From positions 43,796 through 107,795 of the forward strand of contig JAJDVX010000004.1 in the NCBI GenBank assembly GCA_022825895.1: 64,000 nt of DNA. Reading direction: 5' to 3'. The DNA is from Chloroflexota bacterium. Its GTDB lineage: Bacteria > Chloroflexota > UBA11872. The stretch's first letter is position 1. Every line of letters starts with the position of its first letter. The notes below the pieces were generated by a model that was given only the letters and a program-made list of their open reading frames with translations, ran no database searches and was not told where the DNA came from. Shown piece by piece: positions 33,244-42,602 of this stretch. Made by a program: the position numbers and the translations under genes.

Positions 33244-35082
33244 TCAGCGGACTCCACGAACCCGGTGAAAGACCCACCACTCGACCAACACGAGCGCCAG
33301 TGCCAGTCCCGCAACCCACGGCCACAGCTCAACCTGGTGTTGAATCCGCTGGACTGATTCCACCGTAGCGCCAGTTCCGGCGGGGACGCCGCCCAGCCCA
33401 ATCCGTGCTTCTGTCCCCGGCGCATAGTCGATTGACGTCTGCGCCACCAACTCCTGCCCCACGAACTGACGAACCGTATAGGCGCCGGGGACCGTCACAT
33501 CGAGGACCGCCGGCTGCGGAATGGTGAATTCGACCGTTTCATTGGCTGGATTCGTCACTGCGATTCGATCGGACTGCGGATGCGGGATGAGACGCGCCGG
33601 TCGCCCGGGTTCCAGCTGCGCTCCGTCAGGGAGGGGAGCGAACGGATCGGCCCATTGGACGACGTTGGACCAGAACACCGGGAACCAGGGCGCCTGGCTG
33701 ACTCCGGCGCCGGCCACGTCGAAACCGATCACGGCGGTGCGGCGGCCGGCGACGACCCCGTGGGCAAGCAGGGCACGCTCGCCCACGCTCAGGTCCACCC
33801 GTGCCCAGGCAGGCGGCGCGTAGGTCACGTCCGAATCAGACACCAGGTCGCCGACGTCGACCGACTGCAGCAGTGGGCTGTTCGCCACGGCCAGCGGATG
33901 CGTATCGGCGGCAATTGGCGCATCGAGATCGAGGGACGGAACAGCCGGTGGCTGGACGAAGACCGCCGAGGCGGAAGGCAGTATCTCGGGCGCGAATCCC
34001 TGGAACACGTAAACGTCCGCGGAACTGCTGTCCTGGTCAAACGAATCGACGGCTATGGCCTGCGCCGTCACCGCGGGTACGGCTTGCAACGCTCGCACGA
34101 TGGGCCAGGGGTCGTTGCCGACAACGACGACCGAAAGCCGCGACGGCTCGGCCAGCGAGGCAAATGCCAGGTTGTCGGCTGACAGACCGTCGTCGGCCGC
34201 GCGAACTTCGGCCTGATAGCCGGCCGCCACCGGCAGGTTGTCGAAGACCAGAATCTGGCGTTCGCCTGCCGTCAGACTCATCGCCCGGCTTGTCGGCGAG
34301 CCTCGGCCCGCCGTAACCAGGACCTCGGTTGCTACGTCCGTCGTGCCGTCGTTTCGGGCTGCGACGACGCCCTGCACCGCGTCAGGGTTATCGAGGCGTC
34401 GCCGAACCTGAAACGAAGGCAGGGCAACGTTCGGGGACGGCTCCCCGACGACGACCGTGCGGACCCCGGCGAATGCGGGACTCGCAGCTTCGACCGGCGG
34501 CTGATCCGTAAAGAGCGCCACGATGCCGCCCGCCGCCGGATTGGCCAGCGAGCGCGCCATGTCCAGCGCGGCGTCAAGACGGCCGTGCGAGGCTTCGGGC
34601 TCAATCGCACTGAGCATGCGCGTGACTTCGTCACGGTCGTTGGTCTGCGCGACCAGCGTTCGCGGGACGGCGCCCGCGGTTATCAGGGATACGCGCCGGT
34701 CGTCGCCGAGCGAGTGCACGAACGCGGAGGCCTCGTCGCGGGCGCGCCTGATTCGCGGGGTCCCGTCGCTGTCGGCTATGGCCATCGATGCCGAAACGTC
34801 CATAACCACGGCAATTGGAGGGCCGAGTTCGACCGTGGCCAGTCGCTCGGGCCGCGCCAGAGCCAGTGCGAAGACCGCCACGGTCAGCAGTTGAAGCAGC
34901 AACAGGGCATGGCGGCGCAGCCAGGCCAGCCAATTGTCGTCGGCGCGCGCACGCATAGTGCGCCGCCACACGAGCAACGACGCCACGACGATGCGCTGGC
35001 GACGCGGACGAAGAAGATAGAACCCCAGGACCGCCAGAGTCAGACCCGCCCACACGAAGGCGAGCGGCGCTGCCCAGCTCAC
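33244..35082 (-). CDS. BatA-type membrane protein with VWA domain
   Basis: A 612-residue protein with the BatA N-terminal pattern. A transmembrane helix (A-F-V-W-A-G-L-T-L-A-V-L-G-F-Y-L-L) is followed by an R-R-Q-R loop and a second helix L-L-L-L-Q-L-L-T-V-A-V-F-A-L-A-L-A. A VWA domain follows with V-V-M-D-V-S-A-S-M-A-I-A-D and L-F-T-D-Q-P. A long beta-rich region and one C-terminal helix near L-A-L-A-L-V-L-V-E-W-W-V-F complete it. The MIDAS Asp-x-Ser-x-Ser is intact. The GTG overlaps the DUF58 stop (GTGA). Function with MoxR is inferred from conserved gene order. Confidence 0.88.
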   Translation of the reverse strand: MSWAAPLAFVWAGLTLAVLGFYLLRPRRQRIVVASLLVWRRTMRARADDNWLAWLRRHALLLLQLLTVAVFALALARPERLATVELGPPIAVVMDVSASMAIADSDGTPRIRRARDEASAFVHSLGDDRRVSLITAGAVPRTLVAQTNDRDEVTRMLSAIEPEASHGRLDAALDMARSLANPAAGGIVALFTDQPPVEAASPAFAGVRTVVVGEPSPNVALPSFQVRRRLDNPDAVQGVVAARNDGTTDVATEVLVTAGRGSPTSRAMSLTAGERQILVFDNLPVAAGYQAEVRAADDGLSADNLAFASLAEPSRLSVVVVGNDPWPIVRALQAVPAVTAQAIAVDSFDQDSSSADVYVFQGFAPEILPSASAVFVQPPAVPSLDLDAPIAADTHPLAVANSPLLQSVDVGDLVSDSDVTYAPPAWARVDLSVGERALLAHGVVAGRRTAVIGFDVAGAGVSQAPWFPVFWSNVVQWADPFAPLPDGAQLEPGRPARLIPHPQSDRIAVTNPANETVEFTIPQPAVLDVTVPGAYTVRQFVGQELVAQTSIDYAPGTEARIGLGGVPAGTGATVESVQRIQHQVELWPWVAGLALALVLVEWWVFHRVRGVR

Positions 35083-35984
35083 GCCAGCGTTCCGTGCTCG
35101 CGCAGGCGCCGCAGCATGATGTCTTCCACTGTCCAGTTCGACCGGATCGGCACATAGCGCACATGCCGACGGTGACAGAACCGTTGTAACTCGCTGGTCC
35201 AGTCGCCGATGGCCTGGCGGTAGGCGTGCAGAAGGTCGGCGTCGCCAAGCACTTCCACCGCGTCACCCCCCTCGGCGTCCACCAGCTCGACCTCGTCGGC
35301 AAACGCCGGGTTGACGAATTCCTCGTCAAGAACGTGGATCACCGTCACTTCATGGCCACGTTGGGCCAGCGCCCCAATAGCCCGCGGAGCATCAGGGGCA
35401 AGCAGGTCGGATGCGAGGACCGCAACTCCGTGCTGGAGGGCGCGGGCGTTATAAGCGGCAACCGCTCGCGCAAGTGCGGTTTCGCCGGATGGCTGCTGGC
35501 GTTCCAGGAACTCGAATAGGCGAGCGATGTAGGCTTCGCCCTGGCGCGGCGCGAATGTCTCGCCAAGGTCCGCCCCCAGCGAGGCTCCGGCAACCACATC
35601 GCGGCTGGCGAGTGCCGTCCAGCCGAGCGCGGCCAGCACGGCCCGTGCGGCCTCGAATTTCGTGGGCGCGCCCGATGCCATCGAGCCGCTGACGTCCAAC
35701 AGCAGATGAACGACCAGCGTCTCTTCCGACTCCCGGACCTTTACGAATAGTTCGTCGGTGCGGGCGTAGATGTTCCAGTCGATCTGCCGGTAGTCGTCGC
35801 CCGGGCTATACGACCGGTGGTCGGCGAATTCGATCGATGAGCCGGTCGCCCGGCTGCGCCTCCCGCCAGTGTGCAAATGACCGTGTGGTCGCTGCGATAC
35901 GAGCGAGAGGTTGGCCAGCTTGGCGCGGAGCGCTGCGTCCGGCGCAAACGCCGGCAGAGCCGCACCGTTCGTGCGCTCAGTCAC
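35079..35984 (-). CDS. DUF58 domain protein
   Basis: About 301 residues. The diagnostic DUF58 block is R-S-Y-S-P-G-D-D-Y-R-Q-I-D-W-N (part of the family's Y-x-x-G-D-x-x-R-x-I-x-W), followed by a VWA-like segment L-L-L-D-V-S-G-S-M-A. No transmembrane helix is seen. The GTG at 35984 overlaps the MoxR stop by 8 nt. Starts farther upstream lie inside MoxR and give implausible N-termini. DUF58 proteins are standard partners of MoxR ATPases and VWA proteins and may recruit the ATPase to substrates. Confidence 0.9.
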   Translation of the reverse strand: MTERTNGAALPAFAPDAALRAKLANLSLVSQRPHGHLHTGGRRSRATGSSIEFADHRSYSPGDDYRQIDWNIYARTDELFVKVRESEETLVVHLLLDVSGSMASGAPTKFEAARAVLAALGWTALASRDVVAGASLGADLGETFAPRQGEAYIARLFEFLERQQPSGETALARAVAAYNARALQHGVAVLASDLLAPDAPRAIGALAQRGHEVTVIHVLDEEFVNPAFADEVELVDAEGGDAVEVLGDADLLHAYRQAIGDWTSELQRFCHRRHVRYVPIRSNWTVEDIMLRRLREHGTLA

Positions 35985-36990
35985 CTGCCCGGCGGGTTGA
36001 CATGAGGATTGCGTCCAAAATGTGGTCGGCCGGTACCGCGTCGGCTTCAGCCTCAAAGTTCAGCAGCAGCCTATGTCGCATCGCCGGCCGGGCGGCGGCG
36101 CGAATGTCGTCAAACCCCACGTTGTAGCGTCCGTCCAGCATGGCGTAGACCTTGGCGGCCAGCACCATGGCCTGGGCGGCGCGCGGCGAGCAGCCATAGC
36201 GCACGTATTGGCGGGTCAACTGGTGGGCGGTCGGATCCTGGGGGTGCGTGGATTTGACCAGATCCACGACGTAGCTCGCGACGTGCGGGGCGATGGCCAG
36301 GCGACGGGCAAACGCGCCCATTGCCAACAAATCGTCACCCGTCGCCACCTGGGCAACGCCCGGTTGGGCCGCGCCTGTGGTGCGATCGAGGATTTCGCTG
36401 AGTTCTTCTGCTGTGGGGTAGTCCACGACGAGCTTGAACATGAAACGGTCGACCTGAGCTTCGGGCAGTGGGTACGTGCCTTCCATCTCGATCGGATTCT
36501 GCGTGGCCATTACAAAAAATGGCGGGTCCAGCACGTGCACCTCGCGCGCCACGCTGACTTGCCGTTCCTGCATCGCTTCCAGCAACGCCGCCTGGGTCTT
36601 TGGCGTGGCCCGGTTGATTTCGTCGGCCAGCACCAAATTGGCAAATACGGGGCCTGGCTCGAACCGGAATGTCCGCTGCCCGTCGGTCCCGTCCACGACG
36701 ACGTTGGTACCGGTGATGTCGGCCGGCATCAGGTCGGGGGTGAACTGGATGCGGCTGAAGCGCAGATCGATCGCTCGTCCGAGCGCACGCACGAGTTCGG
36801 TCTTGCCGAGGCCCGGTACCCCCTCGATCAACACGTTGCCGCCGGCAATGAGACACACCACGGTGTCCCGCACGATCTCGCGCTGGCCGACAATGAGTTT
36901 CCCCACCTCGTCGACGATCGCGGCGGCTTGGTCGCGAAAGTCGTGGGCGAGTTGCTCCGTCGCTTCCGACCCGCTTACGGCAGTGCTCAT
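35977..36990 (-). CDS. MoxR-family AAA+ ATPase
   Basis: A 337-residue AAA+ ATPase of the MoxR group. Walker A is G-V-P-G-L-G-K-T (residues 57-64), Walker B is L-V-L-A-D-E-I-N-R. The sensor-1 region F-F-V-M-A-T-Q-N-P-I-E-M-E-G-T-Y-P-L-P-E-A-Q is typical of MoxR, and the arginine-rich lid is at the C-terminus. It probably acts as a chaperone-like ATPase assembling or activating a metal- or envelope-associated complex with the DUF58 and VWA proteins. Its ATG overlaps the stop of the coiled-coil membrane gene (ATGA), so the whole module is one coupled operon. Confidence 0.95.
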   Translation of the reverse strand: MSTAVSGSEATEQLAHDFRDQAAAIVDEVGKLIVGQREIVRDTVVCLIAGGNVLIEGVPGLGKTELVRALGRAIDLRFSRIQFTPDLMPADITGTNVVVDGTDGQRTFRFEPGPVFANLVLADEINRATPKTQAALLEAMQERQVSVAREVHVLDPPFFVMATQNPIEMEGTYPLPEAQVDRFMFKLVVDYPTAEELSEILDRTTGAAQPGVAQVATGDDLLAMGAFARRLAIAPHVASYVVDLVKSTHPQDPTAHQLTRQYVRYGCSPRAAQAMVLAAKVYAMLDGRYNVGFDDIRAAARPAMRHRLLLNFEAEADAVPADHILDAILMSTRRAGD

Positions 36991-38501
36991 GGTTCGCTGA
37001 AGTACCGATCCAACATTGGCAGCATATCGAGTGGGACATTGCGCGCGACGTCAGGCCGCCCGACGGCAAACCCTCGGTCACCCGCCGAGGCCTCGTATCC
37101 AGACGGTCCGCCCGGTCCAATCTCCAGAACCGGGCGCTCCACCGTTTCGGCGCCTTCCTCAGTCGGCTTGATCTCCACGATCTCGAGTTGACCGTCAGTA
37201 TTGAGCCGTTGCTCGGGCGCAAGAGTCTCCAGCGTGCCCTCCAGCGCGCGCCCGCTCGCCGCGGAGTCGCCGCCGCCCTGTGAACCGGCTGCGGCCTCGG
37301 CTCCGGCCTCGGCCTGGGCGTCGCCTGCGGCAGCACTTGCGGCGTCGCCGAGCGAGGTGCCGTCGTTGCCCGGCGTATTGGCGCCGGCCAAGGTCTCGGC
37401 ATCGGCGAGCTGTTGCGCAAGCTGGTCGAGTTGGGCCTGGAGCCCGCTGTCCGCCTCGACCGTGGTCCCGACAGCTTCAATCTCCTGCGCCAACTGTGCC
37501 AGCGCGCTGCGGGCGTCGGCCAACTGCCCGCGTTCAAGCGCTTCGGCCGCCGCGCGAAACTGGTTGGCCAGTCCCGCATCCAGGCTTTCAACTCGTTCCG
37601 ACGCTTCGCGCAGACCCTCCGCCAATTCATCCATTCGCGTGCTGTTCATGCCGGAAATCTGCTCACCCAACGCACGCGCCTCGCCGGACGCGGCCTGAAA
37701 GTCGCCACTGTCGAGGGCACGGCCAAGGCGGCGCCCCTCGGCCGTCCGCCGCAGGGCCTCACCGGCGGCCTCGGCGGCCAGTGCCGCGGGTGCGGCTTCC
37801 GGGTCTCGCTGGCGCTCGAGCTCGTCCATGGCGGCGCGAATCTGGTCGATCTGTGCCATAAGCGCGGGATCCGCGAGCGCCGGGGCTTCGCCGTCCGCCG
37901 CAGCCTCCAGGCTTTCCGCCAGCGCCGAGACCTGCGCTTGTCCGCCGATGCGCGGCAGCATGTCGGCGGTCGCGGCAAGCGTGCCGATGGCCAGCGCCGC
38001 GACGGCAACGGCCAGGAGTGCCAGATCGCCGCGGGGCAGCCGGTAGGGAAATGCAAGAGCCGCATTGACGCCGGCCAGGGCGTGGAGCGCGTCCCGCCGT
38101 TGCAGGTCGCGCATGTGATCGTCGGCTCGCGAGCCGGCGACGGCCGTGGACAAGCGCTCGAACATCGCAAGCCGGCGGTCGTAGGCCAGGGCCGCTGAGA
38201 GCGGTGGCGGTGCTACCAGCGCCCGTGCCATCAGGGCGACGACCGGAATCATTGCCACGCACAGCGACAGGGCGATTACTAGGCGAGGCAAGCCGAACCC
38301 GGCAGCGACGAGAACGACGAGAAGCGCCAAGCCAGAGGCGACTGCCAGAACGCGCGGCGCGGACTGGAGCGTTCGGTGGCGTTGCCAGCGCCGAGCCAGC
38401 GGGATCAGGCGCTGCTCGAATGCATCGGAACCGTACGCCGTCGCGCGAAATGCCGGCCGCGAAACACCGCGGGCTTTCAGGAGCGAAACTTCAACTCGCA
38501 T
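36987..38501 (-). CDS. Membrane protein with long alanine-rich coiled-coil region, MoxR-operon leader
   Basis: A 504-residue protein. It has a basic N-terminus, two adjacent transmembrane helices at about residues 50-95 and another at about 158-178. A strongly helical Ala/Glu/Arg region (about 195-380) with heptad-like patterning is followed by a low-complexity Gly/Ala/Ser/Gln stretch (about 380-425) and a short acidic C-terminal domain. No named family is recognised. It sits first in the MoxR/DUF58/VWA/VWA operon and may be the membrane scaffold of that complex (inference from coupling by a 4-nt overlap). 78 nt separate it from recN. Confidence 0.75.
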   Translation of the reverse strand: MRVEVSLLKARGVSRPAFRATAYGSDAFEQRLIPLARRWQRHRTLQSAPRVLAVASGLALLVVLVAAGFGLPRLVIALSLCVAMIPVVALMARALVAPPPLSAALAYDRRLAMFERLSTAVAGSRADDHMRDLQRRDALHALAGVNAALAFPYRLPRGDLALLAVAVAALAIGTLAATADMLPRIGGQAQVSALAESLEAAADGEAPALADPALMAQIDQIRAAMDELERQRDPEAAPAALAAEAAGEALRRTAEGRRLGRALDSGDFQAASGEARALGEQISGMNSTRMDELAEGLREASERVESLDAGLANQFRAAAEALERGQLADARSALAQLAQEIEAVGTTVEADSGLQAQLDQLAQQLADAETLAGANTPGNDGTSLGDAASAAAGDAQAEAGAEAAAGSQGGGDSAASGRALEGTLETLAPEQRLNTDGQLEIVEIKPTEEGAETVERPVLEIGPGGPSGYEASAGDRGFAVGRPDVARNVPLDMLPMLDRYFSEP

Positions 38502-38579
38502 GGGATTGCGCGCAGGGCCAAAGGGGTGCCACGAAGCTCCTGAGGGTTTCGCCGGCCGCCGCCGGGCCTGGTCCGCCGA

Positions 38580-40295
38580 TCATGCATCGCGTTTCCAGGA
38601 CCGTGCGGCGGACATGAGGTCTCGGGCTACTCGTCGACCGGCGGTCGTCGCTGCTCCACTCATGGCGGCGATTTCCTCCACAACCCTATCCCCGTCCACG
38701 CTCACGACTTGGGTCGTTGTGTCTCCGTCCGCGTCCGACTTGGCCACGACAAAGTGTGAATCGCCGAACGCCGCAACCGGCGCGAGGTGGGTAATGCAAA
38801 GCACCTGGCGCCACGCGGCCAGTGCGGAAAGCTTCTGTCCAACGATGTCGCCAGCTCTCGGTCCAACGCCGACGTCAATCTCATCGAATACCAGCGTAGG
38901 CGTCTGGTCGACGTTCGCCAGCACCACCTTCAGTCCCAACAGGATCCGCGACCGCTCTCCCTCGGATGCGACCTCGGCCAGCGGCCGCAACGGCTGGCCC
39001 GGATTGACGCTGAGCAGAAATGCAGCCTTGTCGATCCCTGTTTCATCGAACGCAACCGCTTCTGATCCTTTCTCAACGGCCAGGCCGCGCGGATCGGCCA
39101 CCTGTGACAGTCGGACGTCGAACCTGGCCGCCGGCATATTCAGATCCGCCAGTTGGACGGCCACGGCGTCCGCGAGCAACGTTGCGGCACGCTGACGTTG
39201 GGCGGACAGTTCCGCGACCAAGGGGATCAGCCGGCGCCTGAGCCGCTCGGCGTGCTCTCGCAACTCCTCGCTTCGCGTGTCTCCATGGTCGAGCTCGACG
39301 AGCCGAGCGCGCGCCGATTCGCCATAGGCGATCACGTCTTCCGGCGTATCACCGTACTTGCGGGTCAGCGTGTCAATCTGGTCGAGGCGCTCGTCAATCT
39401 GCTGGAGTCGTGCCGGATCGGCCTCCGCAGTCTCCGCGTAGGACTGCAGCGCAAGCGCCAGGTCGTCGGCCAGTTCCTGCAGTTGCCCAGCCTGCTGAGC
39501 CAACGGAGCGACCGCCGGATCGAGCGACGCCATCTCCTCGGCTGCTTCCCGCGTCGAGCCGAAGACGTCGGGCACTGGGTCCAGCGTTTCTCCCTGCAGC
39601 CGGGCCGCCGCCTTCCCGGCCAGGTCTCGTAGCCGCTCGGCATTGGCCAGGACCTGGCGATCCGCCCGCAGCCGTACGTCTTCCCCAGCCGTCAATTCGG
39701 CCGCAGAAATCTCTTCGACCTGAAAGGTCAACAAGTCGAGCTCACGGGCGGCTTCCCTGGCGCCGCGCTGAAGATCTTCGGCGTCTCGGCACGTGGACTG
39801 CAATTCGTGCGTGAGCGTGGCCACGGCCTGACGCCGCGGCATCAGCCCGGCAAATCGATCGAGGTATTCAAGCTGCTGCGAGCTCCGAAATAGCGACTGG
39901 TGCTCACCTGGCCCATGCACGTCAACCAGCGTCGGTCCCAACTCGGCCAGGGCACGTACCGGGACGGCCCGCCCGTTGATTCGCGCGGTCGATCGGCCAG
40001 CGCCTCGAACTTCGCGCGAAAGGATCAGGGACTCATCAGCTTCGACACCGTAGGCGGCAAGCACCGCGTCAGACTGGGACGGGGTCGTGTCGAACACGGC
40101 TTCCACGTAGGCGCTTGGCGAACCCGATCGGACATCAGCCGGATCGGCGCGACGTCCCAAGACCAGAGCCAGCGCATCGATCAGGATGGACTTTCCGGCG
40201 CCCGTCTCTCCAGTCAGGACGTTCAGCCCCGGTTCCAACACGAGATCAACCGCGTCGATCAGCGCGAAGTCGCGAACGCTGACGTGCCTGAGCAC
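38580..40295 (-). CDS. recN: DNA repair protein RecN
   Basis: A 571-residue SMC-like ATPase. Walker A is G-E-T-G-A-G-K-S near residue 30. The family segments S-R-E-V-R-G-A-G-R-S-T-A-R-I-N-G and L-V-D-V-H-G-P-G-E-H-Q-S-L follow, then a central coiled coil. The C-terminal ABC half carries signature A-S-E-G-E-R-S-R and Walker B L-V-F-D-E-I-D-V-G-V-G. RecN acts in double-strand break repair. It begins 6 nt after nadK; the tlyA-nadK-recN order is a common bacterial arrangement, which supports all three calls. Confidence 0.96.
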   Translation of the reverse strand: MLRHVSVRDFALIDAVDLVLEPGLNVLTGETGAGKSILIDALALVLGRRADPADVRSGSPSAYVEAVFDTTPSQSDAVLAAYGVEADESLILSREVRGAGRSTARINGRAVPVRALAELGPTLVDVHGPGEHQSLFRSSQQLEYLDRFAGLMPRRQAVATLTHELQSTCRDAEDLQRGAREAARELDLLTFQVEEISAAELTAGEDVRLRADRQVLANAERLRDLAGKAAARLQGETLDPVPDVFGSTREAAEEMASLDPAVAPLAQQAGQLQELADDLALALQSYAETAEADPARLQQIDERLDQIDTLTRKYGDTPEDVIAYGESARARLVELDHGDTRSEELREHAERLRRRLIPLVAELSAQRQRAATLLADAVAVQLADLNMPAARFDVRLSQVADPRGLAVEKGSEAVAFDETGIDKAAFLLSVNPGQPLRPLAEVASEGERSRILLGLKVVLANVDQTPTLVFDEIDVGVGPRAGDIVGQKLSALAAWRQVLCITHLAPVAAFGDSHFVVAKSDADGDTTTQVVSVDGDRVVEEIAAMSGAATTAGRRVARDLMSAARSWKRDA

Positions 40296-40301
40296 GCGCG
40301 C

Positions 40302-41165
40302 CTAGCCGGACCCGTGGACCGGGCGCGGCATCTCCCGCGGAACGCGCCAGCGCATCTTCTCGGCCAGCGTGGCGTAGAAGTAGTCATCCTCGCGAAACCG
40401 CGCGAATCGGGCCAGGTGTTCGGACGCTCGGCACACCACTCGGTCACCTGAGGCCAGCAACTGATCGGTCTGGCCGTCGACGGAAAGCGTCGCCTCGTGC
40501 GTGGTGTGCGTCGTCAGTTCAACTCGCTCGTCGTGTCCCACCACGATCGAATTGGCCGGCGTCAGGAACGGGACCAGTGGCGTCATCACCAGGTCGCGCA
40601 CCTCCGGATGCAGCACTGGCCCCCCGGCGGCCTGGACGTACCCGGTTGTACCCGTGGGAGTCGCTACGATCACACCGTCTGACGTATAGGTCGTGAGCAC
40701 CACGCCGTTGATGCGGACCTCGACCTCGACAACACGCGCCATGCGCCCGCGGCCAACCACGACATCGCCCGCGGCCAGGCCGGAGCCGACGACGTTGTCC
40801 GCGGTGTGGTGCGTCCAGTCGATCAGGACTCGTTCTTCGATCCAATAGGCACCGTCCAGCACGTCGTCCAGGCGCGAGTCAAACTCATCCGGCGTGAATT
40901 CTGTCAGGAACCCGAGGCGTCCATAGTTGACGCCCACGCAGACTGCGGCGAACGGGGCGGCTGCGCGAGCCGCGCGCAGCAGCGTCCCGTCGCCCCCAAA
41001 GGTGACGACCAGATTCGCCCCCGCCAAATCATCAGGGCGATCGGTGATCTCCCACGACGATACGCACCACGCGTCGAGACCTCGGGACTCAAGGTTTTGC
41101 TGGGTGCGCTGCGCGTGGGATACGGATGCGGCAATGCGCGGCTGAAACAGCAGGGCAACCCGCAT
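40302..41165 (-). CDS. nadK: NAD kinase (ATP- or polyphosphate-dependent)
   Basis: A 287-residue NAD kinase. G-G-D-G-T-L-L-R-A is the catalytic Gly-Gly-Asp-Gly motif. G-R-L-G-F-L-T-E follows, then T-S-D-G-V-I-V-A-T-P-T-G-T-T-G-Y, a variant of the usual T-P-T-G-S-T-A-Y. It phosphorylates NAD to NADP. The ATG shares its last base region with the tlyA TGA (TGATG overlap), so the pair is translationally coupled. Confidence 0.95.
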   Translation of the reverse strand: MRVALLFQPRIAASVSHAQRTQQNLESRGLDAWCVSSWEITDRPDDLAGANLVVTFGGDGTLLRAARAAAPFAAVCVGVNYGRLGFLTEFTPDEFDSRLDDVLDGAYWIEERVLIDWTHHTADNVVGSGLAAGDVVVGRGRMARVVEVEVRINGVVLTTYTSDGVIVATPTGTTGYVQAAGGPVLHPEVRDLVMTPLVPFLTPANSIVVGHDERVELTTHTTHEATLSVDGQTDQLLASGDRVVCRASEHLARFARFREDDYFYATLAEKMRWRVPREMPRPVHGSG

Positions 41166-41965
41166 CAGCCACTCGCTACATCGCCGTCGCCTTCATCATA
41201 GTCGCTAGGCAGAGCCGGCCACGGCGGCCGCAGCAACATGAATGTCTCTTGGTTGCCATCACCACCTGTCAGCGCGCTGGCCACGGACCCGGCTACACAG
41301 ATGTCGTGACGGACTGCCCAGTCCAGGAAGTCGAGCAGCACGGCGTTTCGCACTCGCGCGTCCTTTATCACGCCGTCACGCGGAACCTGCATCCCTCGTA
41401 CCTCGAACTGCGGTTTGAGCAGCACCAGGGCCCACCGCGCGTGCGGCGCCGCGGTCAGCACGGCGGGCAACACGTCCGGCAGCCGAACGAAGGAGACGTC
41501 GACAACCACGAGCGCTGGCGACGGGGCAAGCAGGGGCAGGTCGCGAGCGTCGGTGCGCTCGAGCACACGCACCCTCGAGTCGACCCGCAGGTCGGGCGCA
41601 AGTTGATCGCGCCCGACATCCACCGCCGTGACGTGCCGCACGCCTGCTCGCAGAAGACAGTCGACAAACCCACCGGTCGACGCCCCAATGTCCAGGGCAA
41701 CGGCTCCGTCCACCCCTAGCCCAAAGTGTTCAAGGGCCGCCGCCAGCTTCCGTCCGCCGCGGCTCACGTACTCGGTGGCGCGACCGCGCAACTCGATCTG
41801 TGCGTCAACTTCAGCGCGCCGCCCCGGGCGCGTCTCCACCCGTCCGGCAACGACCACCAGGCCGTCCTTGACCATTTGGCGGGCTGAACTGCGGCTGCGC
41901 GCCAAGCCGCGGCGCACGAGCAGGTGGTCGAGACGAGGGCGGCGACCAGAACTCCGATCGCCCAC
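41165..41965 (-). CDS. tlyA: TlyA-family rRNA (cytidine-2'-O)-methyltransferase / S4-domain protein
   Basis: A 266-residue TlyA/hemolysin-A family protein. An N-terminal S4 RNA-binding domain (R-L-D-H-L-L-V-R-R-G, residues about 10-65) ends in Y-V-S-R-G-G-R-K-L. A FtsJ-like Rossmann methyltransferase follows with A-L-D-I-G-A-S-T-G-G-F-V-D, V-V-D-V-S-F-V and V-L-L-K-P-Q-F-E. Family members methylate 16S/23S rRNA cytidines. The GTG start lies 1 nt after the hisB TGA. Together with nadK and recN it forms a classic cluster. Confidence 0.93.
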   Translation of the reverse strand: MGDRSSGRRPRLDHLLVRRGLARSRSSARQMVKDGLVVVAGRVETRPGRRAEVDAQIELRGRATEYVSRGGRKLAAALEHFGLGVDGAVALDIGASTGGFVDCLLRAGVRHVTAVDVGRDQLAPDLRVDSRVRVLERTDARDLPLLAPSPALVVVDVSFVRLPDVLPAVLTAAPHARWALVLLKPQFEVRGMQVPRDGVIKDARVRNAVLLDFLDWAVRHDICVAGSVASALTGGDGNQETFMLLRPPWPALPSDYDEGDGDVASG

Positions 41966-41966
41966 G

Positions 41967-42566
41967 TCAGTCGGTCAGCGTGCCCTTTGTGCTGGGCACG
42001 GCGCCGGCCCGGCGCGGATCCAGCGACGTCGCCTGGTCCAGAGCCCGGGCCAGGGCCTTGAAGATGGCCTCGGCCTTGTGGTGATCGTCGTCGCCGGCCA
42101 GCACGCGAACGTGAACTGCCGCCCCCATGTGCCGGGCCAGCGACCCGATGATGTGCGGCAACAGGCTGGTCTCCAGGCCGCCAATCCTGTCCTGCTTGAA
42201 GTCACCGTTGAAGGCCGAAAAGTCGCGCCCGGCCAGGTCCACCGCCACGTGCGCCAGCGCCTCGTCCATTGGCACGGTGGCGTCGCCCATGCGTTGAATC
42301 CCCTGCCGGTCGCCCAGGGCGTCGTTAAACGCTCGGCCCAGCACGATCGCGACATCTTCGGCGGTGTGGTGCGCGTCAATGTGAAGGTCGCCTGTGGCAT
42401 TGACCTCGATGTTGAAGAGGCCGTGCCGTGCAAGCTGGGCCAGCATGTGATCCAGGAATCCAATGCCCGTGGCGCCGCGAAAGTCGCCGTCGCCGTCAAT
42501 CGCGACCGTAGCGTCAACTTCGGTCTCGGACGTGGTACGCGTGACGCTGGCGCGCCGATCAGCCAT
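41967..42566 (-). CDS. hisB: Imidazoleglycerol-phosphate dehydratase
   Basis: A 199-residue stand-alone HisB. It has both metal-binding His clusters, G-F-L-D-H-M-L-A-Q-L-A-R-H-G with D-A-H-H-T-A-E-D, and D-D-D-H-H-K-A-E-A-I-F-K-A, plus M-D-E-A-L-A. It catalyses the dehydration step of histidine biosynthesis using Mn(II). It follows hisD by 36 nt. No other his gene is in the window, so the pathway is split elsewhere. Confidence 0.96.
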   Translation of the reverse strand: MADRRASVTRTTSETEVDATVAIDGDGDFRGATGIGFLDHMLAQLARHGLFNIEVNATGDLHIDAHHTAEDVAIVLGRAFNDALGDRQGIQRMGDATVPMDEALAHVAVDLAGRDFSAFNGDFKQDRIGGLETSLLPHIIGSLARHMGAAVHVRVLAGDDDHHKAEAIFKALARALDQATSLDPRRAGAVPSTKGTLTD

Positions 42567-42602
42567 GGGATGCTCGCCTCGACAGGGATCGCGGCATTGT
42601 AG

